From the NCBI RefSeq assembly GCF_014695715.1, contig NZ_JACJOT010000001.1, forward strand, positions 1 to 64,000: a stretch of DNA of 64,000 nucleotides, given 5' to 3'. Each line of letters begins with the position of its first letter. Within the stretch, counting starts at the first letter, position 1. This DNA comes from Microcoleus sp. FACHB-68 (lineage in GTDB: Bacteria > Cyanobacteriota > Cyanobacteriia > Cyanobacteriales > Oscillatoriaceae). Below the pieces are notes generated by a model. It saw only the letters and a program-made list of their open reading frames with translations, had not been told where the DNA came from and did no database searches. Shown here piece after piece: positions 57,443-64,000 of the stretch. A program made the translations under genes and the position numbers.

Positions 57443-60319
57443 TTAAAACTGCCCAGCCAACGCCGGCTCGCATCTTTCACAAATTAAAGGATGCTCGGTT
57501 GATTCACCAACATGAGTTGAGTAATTCCAGCAGCGATCACATTTCTCTCCATCTGCTTTAACAACGCCAATTCCCAGCGCTTCAGATTGGGATTTATATT
57601 GTACTCCTTCCAGAGATGCCGGTGAATCTAGTAATTCCACCTCAGAGGAAATAAATAGGTAGCGCAGTTCATCAACGCCGTTTCCGTCTAAGCTATCAGG
57701 GTTGATCGTTTGCATCTGCCGGCGCAATTCTGCATCAGCAACATAGAGCAGCACTTTCGCTTCTAAAGATGAGCCAATTGTTTTATCTTTGCGGGCTTCT
57801 TCTAGAACTTGGTTAACTTCACCGCGAATTTGCCGCAATTGCTGCCAGACTTGCGATAATTCTGGTTTTTTCCAGCTATCTTCTACTTTTACCCAGCCGG
57901 CTTCAAACACTGATTTTTCAGCGGTTGAATAAGGGATATACTGCCAGATATCTTCTGCCATGTGGCAGAGAATCGGTGCAATCGCTTTGGCTAAGTTTTC
58001 CAGAGCAATGACTAGCACAGTTTGACAACTGCGACGTCGGAAAGCATCGGGGGCGCTGATATAAAGCCGGTCTTTGGCACTATCTAAGTAGAAGTTCGAT
58101 AAATCGACGACACAGAAATTCTGTACAGCTTGGAAAACTCGATCAAATTCAAAATTCTCGTAGGCTGCTTTAACTTCTGCAAAAACTTCTGTCATCCGGT
58201 GCAGCATATATCGATCAAGCTGCGGCAGTTGTTCGTAAGGCACAGCATTTTGAGTTGGCTCAAAATCATGCACATTGCCTAATAAAAACCGCGCTGTGTT
58301 GCGAATTTTTCGGTAAACATCTGACATTTGTTTCAGAATGTTTTTCCCGAGAGGAACATCGGAAGAATAATCGACCGATGACACCCACAAACGCAGAATA
58401 TCTGCCCCATAAGGCGGTTCTGTTTGTTGATTTTTGCCGCCTTCAATGACAATTTTTGGGTCAACAACATTGCCCATCGATTTGCTCATCTTGCGGCCTT
58501 TTTCATCGAGAACAAAGCCGTGAGTTAAGACCGTTTTATAGGGCGCACAGCCGTTATTTGCCACGCTGGTGAGTAAACTGGATTGGAACCAACCGCGATG
58601 CTGATCGGAACCTTCCAGATACATATCAACTGGATAGTGCAATTCTTCGCGCTGTCTGGCGACTGCTGCCCAAGATGAGCCTGAGTCGAACCAAACGTCC
58701 ATTGTGTCGCTGCCTTTGCGGTAGGTTTTGCCGTTGTTGCGATAGGATGCCGGCAGCAATTCTTCAACCGGCAGTTCCCACCAAGCATCTGAACCTTTTT
58801 CTGCCACAATTGCCTGAACGTGGGAGATAGTTTCTTCATTCAACAGGGGTTCGCCGGTTTCTTCGTCATAGAAAACGGGAATGGGAACGCCCCAATTACG
58901 CTGACGGGAGATACACCAGTCAGAACGTTCTGAAACCATTGATTTAATCCGGTTTTCCCCTTGGCTGGGAATCCATTTCACTTCGGCAATGGCTTTCATC
59001 GCTTCTTCCCGGAAGCCTTCAACGGAAGCAAACCACTGTTCCGTTGCCCGAAAAATAGTCGGTTTTTTGGTACGCCAGTCGTAGGGATATTTGTGAACGT
59101 AGGGTTCTTCTTTAAGTAAGGAACCGGCTTCTGCAAGAGCTTCAACAACAGCGCCGTTGCCTTCTCCCAGCACATTCATACCGGCAAACTGACCGGCTTC
59201 TGCGGTAAAGTTGCCATCTTCATCCACCGGCGCAAGCACCTGCAACCCATAACGCTGTCCAACTTGATAGTCTTCTAAACCATGTCCGGGTGCGGTGTGT
59301 ACCAAGCCGGTGCCGGATTCGGTGGTGACATAATCGCCGCCGATGACAATTTCACTCTGCCGGTCAAATAATGGGTGCCGGTAGCTGGAATGTTCTAGCG
59401 CCGCGCCTTTCACTGTGCCTTTGACGGTTAAATTTACACCTAGTGTTGCGGAAAGGCGTTCAACTAAATCAGCAGCGACAATTAAATATTTGTATTTAAC
59501 TGAATCTTCAGCCGTTTCTACTAGGGCGTAGCTAAGTTCAGGGTTAACGCTGACAGCTAAGTTAGCGGGGATTGTCCAAGGGGTTGTTGTCCAGATAGCG
59601 ACGCCGAGAGCCGGTAAATAACTCTGCCATTGTGCCGGCACAGTTGACGCCAAATCTGTCATCTCGAAGGCAGCATAGAGGCTGCGCGAAGTGTGCCCTT
59701 CGGGATATTCCAGTTCGGCTTCAGCGAGGGCTGTTTTTGAACTCGGACTCCAGTGCACCGGCTTGCGTCCCCGGTAGATATAGCCTTTCAAGACCATCTG
59801 GCCAAATACGCCAATTTGTGCTGCTTCGTATTCGGGTTTTAAAGTCAAGTAAGGGTGTGCCCAGTCGCCCCAAACGCCGTAGCGCTGGAAGTCCTGGCTT
59901 TGCTGTTCCACCGTTTTAACGGCAAAGTCACGGGCTTTGTGGCGCAATTGCAAGGGCGTGAGTTGTTTGCGCTCCTCTTGCTTCATTTCTTGCAACACTT
60001 TCAGCTCAATGGGTAAGCCGTGACAGTCCCAACCAGGGACATAGCGAACCTTGCGCCCTTGCAGCAGTTGGTAGCGGTTGATGATGTCTTTGAGAATTTT
60101 ATTTAAGGCGTGCCCAATGTGGAGTGCGCCATTAGCGTAGGGTGGGCCATCGTGCAAAATAAACAACTCGCCGGGATTTTCCTGCGACAGCCGTTCATAA
60201 ATCTGTTGCTCTGCCCAAAATTTTTGCAATTCCGGTTCCCGTTTGACAGCGCTAGCCCGCATATCAAACTTAGTCTGGGGCAAGTTGACGGTATCTTTGT
60301 AAGTTTTCGCTTCTGTCAC
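57443..60319 (-). CDS. ileS: Isoleucyl-tRNA synthetase
   Basis: Charges tRNA-Ile in the cytoplasm. The 958-residue class I enzyme has the HIGH motif in LHDGPPYANGALHIGHALNK, the editing domain (about 190-390; TTPWTIPANLAV), KMSKS in VLDEKGRKMSKSMGNVV, WFQSSLL, and a C-terminal zinc site CDRCWNYSTHVG with ICERCEPAL. Start is GTG 60319 (TEAKTYKDTVNLPQTKF). Intact and of normal length. Confidence 0.97.
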   Translation of the reverse strand: MTEAKTYKDTVNLPQTKFDMRASAVKREPELQKFWAEQQIYERLSQENPGELFILHDGPPYANGALHIGHALNKILKDIINRYQLLQGRKVRYVPGWDCHGLPIELKVLQEMKQEERKQLTPLQLRHKARDFAVKTVEQQSQDFQRYGVWGDWAHPYLTLKPEYEAAQIGVFGQMVLKGYIYRGRKPVHWSPSSKTALAEAELEYPEGHTSRSLYAAFEMTDLASTVPAQWQSYLPALGVAIWTTTPWTIPANLAVSVNPELSYALVETAEDSVKYKYLIVAADLVERLSATLGVNLTVKGTVKGAALEHSSYRHPLFDRQSEIVIGGDYVTTESGTGLVHTAPGHGLEDYQVGQRYGLQVLAPVDEDGNFTAEAGQFAGMNVLGEGNGAVVEALAEAGSLLKEEPYVHKYPYDWRTKKPTIFRATEQWFASVEGFREEAMKAIAEVKWIPSQGENRIKSMVSERSDWCISRQRNWGVPIPVFYDEETGEPLLNEETISHVQAIVAEKGSDAWWELPVEELLPASYRNNGKTYRKGSDTMDVWFDSGSSWAAVARQREELHYPVDMYLEGSDQHRGWFQSSLLTSVANNGCAPYKTVLTHGFVLDEKGRKMSKSMGNVVDPKIVIEGGKNQQTEPPYGADILRLWVSSVDYSSDVPLGKNILKQMSDVYRKIRNTARFLLGNVHDFEPTQNAVPYEQLPQLDRYMLHRMTEVFAEVKAAYENFEFDRVFQAVQNFCVVDLSNFYLDSAKDRLYISAPDAFRRRSCQTVLVIALENLAKAIAPILCHMAEDIWQYIPYSTAEKSVFEAGWVKVEDSWKKPELSQVWQQLRQIRGEVNQVLEEARKDKTIGSSLEAKVLLYVADAELRRQMQTINPDSLDGNGVDELRYLFISSEVELLDSPASLEGVQYKSQSEALGIGVVKADGEKCDRCWNYSTHVGESTEHPLICERCEPALAGQF

Positions 60320-60684
60320 AATCGACCCCGAACGATAGTAGAAGGGTAATTAAACCCTCATTCTATCGCTTTGAGTTCAGTTAGGAGTATTGGGAATGGG
60401 GCTAGGCTGCGCCAACCTAAAGGTATGGGCATAGGGGATTGGGCATTGGAAGAGGAGAGTGCTGAGATTTGAGATTTGAGATTGAGTTTTGAGTGAAAGA
60501 GCATGGAGAGTAAGCTTGGCTCCCCTCCCTTCACCTCCGCCCAGCACAGCCGCTCAAGCTGAGTGCTGAGTGCTGACTCCGATGCCCCATGCCCAATGCC
60601 CCATCCCCAATGCCCCTACCTTTAGGTTGGCGAAGCCTTGACCGATGCCCCATGCCCCATGCCCAATGCCCCATGCCCCATGCC
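60320..60684. repeat. Heptamer repeats (ATGCCCC/ATGCCCA) and a long inverted repeat
   Basis: Tandem ATGCCCC and ATGCCCA heptamers fill about 60575-60618 and 60642-60690. GGCTGCGCCAACCTAAAGG (from 60403) with GGGCATAGGGG and GGGCATTGG after it is the inverted complement of 60591-60640 (CCTACCTTTAGGTTGGCGAAG). The arms are about 45 bp with mismatches. These are short tandem repeats typical of filamentous cyanobacteria. They run into the last codons of the ycf66-type gene. Confidence 0.75.
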
Positions 60685-63081
60685 CTATGCCCCTTTTCCC
60701 TCGTCACCATTGGGATTGTTCTTAGATTTGGCTTCCGCAGAGCGTTTAGCTGGTTCTACGAGGGCGGGATCTTGTCTGCCGGCTCGCATTACTTTGGCTA
60801 CGTTATCCTTTTGGGCGGCTTGGGGCGGGGTTGGGGCTGCCGGTGGGGTGGGTTCTGATGCAGATGGGGTTGCCGGTGCCGGTGGGGTGGGTTCTAATTC
60901 TAGCGGGGTTGCTTCCAGGGGAGGAATATCAATCGCTTCTGCCGGCTCAGGTTCCGCCTCTGCACTTACTTCTAAGTTTTCCTCGTCAGAACCTTCTGCC
61001 GGCGGGGCGAGTTCGACTTCGGGCGCAATTTCCTCAATCGGTACTTGAGATTGTGAGGAATCCGTGACTTCGTGAGCCGATTCTTGGGCTGCTTCTACGA
61101 GTTCGGGACTTGGAGGGTTGGGGGGAATTGCTTCCAGCCGGCTTTCTGATTCAGAGGTTTCTGCCTTTGGCGCGGTGGGTTGAATTGGGATCTCAATACT
61201 TGGCGTCGGGAATTGTGCTTCTGATGCAGATGGGGTTGTTAGTGCCGATGAGGTGGGTTCTAATTCTAACGGGGTTGCTTCCAGGGGAGGAATATCAAGC
61301 GCTTCTGCCGGCTCAGGTTCCGCCTCAGCGCTCACTTCCAGGTTTTCCTCCTCAAAACCTTCTGCCGGCGGGGCGAGTTCGACTTCCGGCGCAATTTCCT
61401 CAATCGGAACTTGAGATTGTAAGAAATCCGTGACTTCGTGAGCCGATTCTTGGGCTGCTTCTACGAGTTCGGGACTAGGGGGATTGGGGGGAATTGCTTC
61501 CAGCCGGCTTTCTGGTTTAGAGGTTTCTGTCTCTGGCGCGGTGGGTTGAATTGGGATCTCAATACTTGGAGTAGGGGCGTCTGCTGTCGTCTCTATGCTG
61601 CTATCAGTAAAGGTTGTCGGCTCAGTTTGAATCGTTAATTCTTCAACAACAACTGTGACAGGCGCATCGGGATTATTCGCATCTGTGATAATTGTTGTTG
61701 ATTCTGAGACAATCTCTGCATCGGTAATCCGTGTCTCAACCACAGATACCTCAAGCACTGCATCCACTTCCAGGGGTGACTGTTCTTTTGCCCTCCTGGA
61801 AACAGTTGCCGATGAGGGTGTTTTCCTTTCAGGCTGAGTTTGCTGAGTTTTCGGTTTTTTAACTTTATTCAGCAACCCTTGAATACCATTTTGCAGAGTG
61901 GAGATCAAACCGGCTACCGGCGCAAGCAGTTGATTTGCCCCACCACCGGCTGCTGTGGTCGGTTTAGTCGGGCGTGAATCCTGATTGCCCTTCAGTGCAG
62001 CGGGCTTCTGGGGTGGTTTTACAGGTGTTGGGGGTGCCGGCTCAAACAGCTCATCGTCAAATTCGTCTTCTTCTAATGTGTCAAATGTGTCAGATTCGCC
62101 GGTTGCGCCTTCTAGTGCGGCGGCGGCAGGCATATTTTCAATATTGGTTGTTACCGGCATCTGCGCCGGCTGGGTATCTCCGGTTGCCGGCTCAATTTGT
62201 TCGGGCGCTTCCGCATTTGTTGTTACCGGCTGAGTATCTCCGGTTGCCGGTTCAACTTGTTCGGGCGCTGAAGGCATTTCCTCTCTTGCGGAAATAAACG
62301 CTTCTTTAACCGAAGAAATTTCCGGATTCAAAACTTCTTCTTGAGGCGCATCTAAAGCATCAGGCGCAGGCTTTGGCGGCAGGCTTTCTAAATTCAGGGC
62401 TTCTTGCAGAGGTGCATCTAAGACTTCAGGCGCAGGCGTTGCGTTTGGGCGTGCGTCTGGGGGCAAGATTTCTTCCAAGGGGACTGACTTGGCTGCCTGC
62501 TCGATTTCCTCGTAAAGCGTTTCTGCCATTGCCGCCACAATGGCTTCTTCTGAAACCGGCATTTCTTGCCTAATCGTTTCCTGAGAAGCCGGTGTTTCTA
62601 ACTCAGTTGCAGCTTCAACCAGCTCATTAACCGAGGAACCCTCAACTTCAGCGACAGGCTGGGGGATTTGAGCCGGCTGGGGAATATCTGCTACCGGCAC
62701 AACTTTATTTTCAACGGGAACCGGAGCCGGTTTAGACTTACGTTTGAAGAGGTTTGTCAACCCTCCGCCTACCTGAGATACACCCGCCGTTAACTTCTCT
62801 GGTTCCGCGATTTGAGTGCGTTCTTGAGAGGGGGTGACTTCCCTTCTTAATTTCAAAGTTTGCCAACCCAACCAACCGAGTAAGCTAATGCTGGCTGTTT
62901 CTCCCAATAGTACAGCGCCGGTAATTCGTCCAGCACAGAACCACAACACCAAGGCATAAAACAGTCCTACGCCACTCCAAATAAAGTCCCCTTTACGATG
63001 GACTTCAGGAAAAAAGAAAGCAGCCATGTAAAGGGCGAAGCTACCAAGAGCGACTGTCAACGCCAGAATGTATGAAAGCAT
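60685..63081 (-). CDS. ycf66: Ycf66-family protein with long Pro/Glu-rich tail
   Basis: The N-terminal ~90 residues match Ycf66: LALTVALGSFALYMAAFFFPEVHRKGDFIWSGVGLFYALVLWFCAGRITGAVLLGETASISLLGWLGWQTLKLRR, with several membrane spans. The remaining ~700 residues are low-complexity Pro/Glu/Ala, probably disordered and cytosolic or stromal-facing. They contain a two-copy 122-residue duplication (366-bp period) and shorter repeats such as APEQIEPATGDTQP. Ycf66 is conserved in cyanobacteria and some plastids, with an unclear role at the membrane. Confidence 0.85.
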   Translation of the reverse strand: MLSYILALTVALGSFALYMAAFFFPEVHRKGDFIWSGVGLFYALVLWFCAGRITGAVLLGETASISLLGWLGWQTLKLRREVTPSQERTQIAEPEKLTAGVSQVGGGLTNLFKRKSKPAPVPVENKVVPVADIPQPAQIPQPVAEVEGSSVNELVEAATELETPASQETIRQEMPVSEEAIVAAMAETLYEEIEQAAKSVPLEEILPPDARPNATPAPEVLDAPLQEALNLESLPPKPAPDALDAPQEEVLNPEISSVKEAFISAREEMPSAPEQVEPATGDTQPVTTNAEAPEQIEPATGDTQPAQMPVTTNIENMPAAAALEGATGESDTFDTLEEDEFDDELFEPAPPTPVKPPQKPAALKGNQDSRPTKPTTAAGGGANQLLAPVAGLISTLQNGIQGLLNKVKKPKTQQTQPERKTPSSATVSRRAKEQSPLEVDAVLEVSVVETRITDAEIVSESTTIITDANNPDAPVTVVVEELTIQTEPTTFTDSSIETTADAPTPSIEIPIQPTAPETETSKPESRLEAIPPNPPSPELVEAAQESAHEVTDFLQSQVPIEEIAPEVELAPPAEGFEEENLEVSAEAEPEPAEALDIPPLEATPLELEPTSSALTTPSASEAQFPTPSIEIPIQPTAPKAETSESESRLEAIPPNPPSPELVEAAQESAHEVTDSSQSQVPIEEIAPEVELAPPAEGSDEENLEVSAEAEPEPAEAIDIPPLEATPLELEPTPPAPATPSASEPTPPAAPTPPQAAQKDNVAKVMRAGRQDPALVEPAKRSAEAKSKNNPNGDEGKGA
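60850..61580 (-). repeat. 366-bp tandem duplication within the ycf66 tail
   Basis: The segment starting GCTTCTGCCGGCTCAGGTTC at 60935 recurs at 61301, 366 bp later, and flanking text aligns over roughly 365 bp per copy. Encoded landmarks such as SRLEAIPPNPPSPELVEAAQ and IPIQPTAP appear twice. Copies differ at scattered sites, so the duplication is not recent. Confidence 0.8.
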
Positions 63082-63354
63082 CTTGCCGGTATCTCCCGCT
63101 GTGAACTATTTAGACAAACCGCCGATTCGTCTTATCAGGCTCATTCTATCGTTCCTATAGCCTCTTGATCTCTATCTTTTGGGACAATGCTGTGATCTCG
63201 GCTTGCCGGCGCTGGTTATGGGTAAAGGATTTTATCTCGCTTGTCGGTGACGGAACCGGGCGTAACTGTTACCATCGTCTTGCTGTACAAAGTCTGACAA
63301 ATTTTGCAATCTGGGCGCTACCACCGGAACGCTACGATCAACGGGGGAGTTGTG

Positions 63355-64000
63355 ATGAGATTGAATCGTTCGCTTTCTGCTGTAATGCTTGTTTGCGCCG
63401 GCCTTTTTATAGAGCCGGTGTTCGCTCAAACGCCTTTGCAAGTCCTAGCACGCGCTGCTATCTCTGAAAGTTCTTCTGAGTCTGCCAAGGCAATTGCAGC
63501 GTTACGCGCCCAAGGAGCAAAAGGAATTGAGGCGTTTTTAGAAGTCTATGGCAGTGAGTTGCAGCGCAGCCAACTTCAAGGCAACCGTTCCCAAATGCAA
63601 CGACTCGGTAGTGTACTAGACGCAATTTGTCAGCAGCGAGACTGCTACGCCTCACGCTTGTACTGGCATACGGATTTAGAACAAGCCAAGGCTGTTGCAA
63701 AAGCCACCGGCAAACCAATTCTGTCGTTGCGTTTGCTAGGCCGGCTTGATGAAGAGTTGAGCTGTGCCAATAGCCGGTTTTTCCGCATCGCGCTGTATCC
63801 AAATGCTGAAGTTTCTAAGATTCTGCGAGATCGCTTTGTTCTGCACTGGCAATCAGTACGACCGGCACCTAGAGTAACGATTGATTTTGGAGACGGACGC
63901 CGGTTAGAGCGCACCCTCACCGGCAATAGTATTCATTACATCCTTGATGCTGACGGACGCCCCGTTGATGCTTTGCCCGGATTGTATGGCCCTCAAGCTT
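63355..64000 (+). CDS. Secreted thioredoxin-like protein, cut by the window end
   Basis: From ATG 63355 (GGGGGAG upstream at 63343-63349) an open frame runs to the edge. MRLNRSLSAVMLVCAGLFIEPVFA is a signal peptide. The mature part includes RLYWHTDLEQAKAVAKATGKPILSLRLLGRLDEELSCANS, a thioredoxin-fold pattern in which CxxC is replaced by a lone Cys. It continues RFFRIALYPNAEVSKILRDRFVLHW and YILDADGRPVDALPGLYGP. A redox enzyme activity is therefore unlikely. The 3' end is outside the window. Confidence 0.75.
   Translation, partial: MRLNRSLSAVMLVCAGLFIEPVFAQTPLQVLARAAISESSSESAKAIAALRAQGAKGIEAFLEVYGSELQRSQLQGNRSQMQRLGSVLDAICQQRDCYASRLYWHTDLEQAKAVAKATGKPILSLRLLGRLDEELSCANSRFFRIALYPNAEVSKILRDRFVLHWQSVRPAPRVTIDFGDGRRLERTLTGNSIHYILDADGRPVDALPGLYGPQA

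Noticed and set aside
63165-63467. ORF overlapping the start of the last gene
   Set aside because: It is out of frame with the signal-peptide gene beginning at 63355, which has a ribosome binding site and protein-like composition.

Overview
The window reads as a chromosomal segment of a cyanobacterium, probably filamentous (Oscillatoriales/Microcoleus-like; the genus is a guess). The evidence is a Ycf66 protein, the SbtA/SbtB bicarbonate uptake pair beside a Tat-exported beta-carbonic anhydrase, a cyanobacterial-order mrp operon, a methyltransferase-HIT fusion, CHASE2 and GAF/PAS class III cyclases, a carotenoid oxygenase, scattered GCGATCGC octamers and a dense background of GCCGGC/GCCGGT motifs.

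Layout. 1-5.07 kb is an insertion-sequence graveyard: an IS5 element split by an IS630 element, then IS4, IS630 (two) and ISL3 remnants, nested or truncated. 5.4-7.6 kb holds a sugar porter and a Uma2 protein. 7.7-14.0 kb is an accessory, defence-like block: an AAA ATPase/TOPRIM protein whose 3' end was rewritten by an IS630 insertion, a 5'-truncated catalase, and a RloA/RloB pair. 14.3-16.8 kb has the methyltransferase-HIT fusion, a histidine-kinase fragment and an ATPase. 17.0-21.0 kb is a seven-gene mrp antiporter operon with all six junctions overlapping by 4 nt. 21.2-23.4 kb is the inorganic-carbon cluster ecaB-sbtB-sbtA.

23.8-40.8 kb is a complete type I-D CRISPR-Cas locus: a WYL-domain protein divergent from cas3', then cas10d, csc2, csc1, cas6, cas4, cas1, cas2 and an array of about 67 repeats. 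Between cas3' and cas10d lies an unusual 790-bp interval. It holds two degenerate copies of the array repeat in antisense orientation starting 2 nt after the cas3' stop, a small winged-helix gene with repeated candidate operator sites, and a long-range inverted repeat. This is the best candidate for an undescribed system, possibly a CRISPR-derived regulatory or addiction module.

41-64 kb is mostly core genome: two adenylate cyclases, a papain-like peptidase with a long poly-Glu tail converging on a TerB-like protein that also ends in Glu, thiC with a TPP riboswitch, a carotenoid oxygenase, a WD40 pseudogene, TPR, UPF0145 and PEBP proteins, an esterase, ileS, ycf66 with a large internal duplication, and a secreted thioredoxin-like protein cut by the window edge.

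All calls come from reading the sequence by eye. No database search was run, and repeat counts and domain limits are hand estimates.
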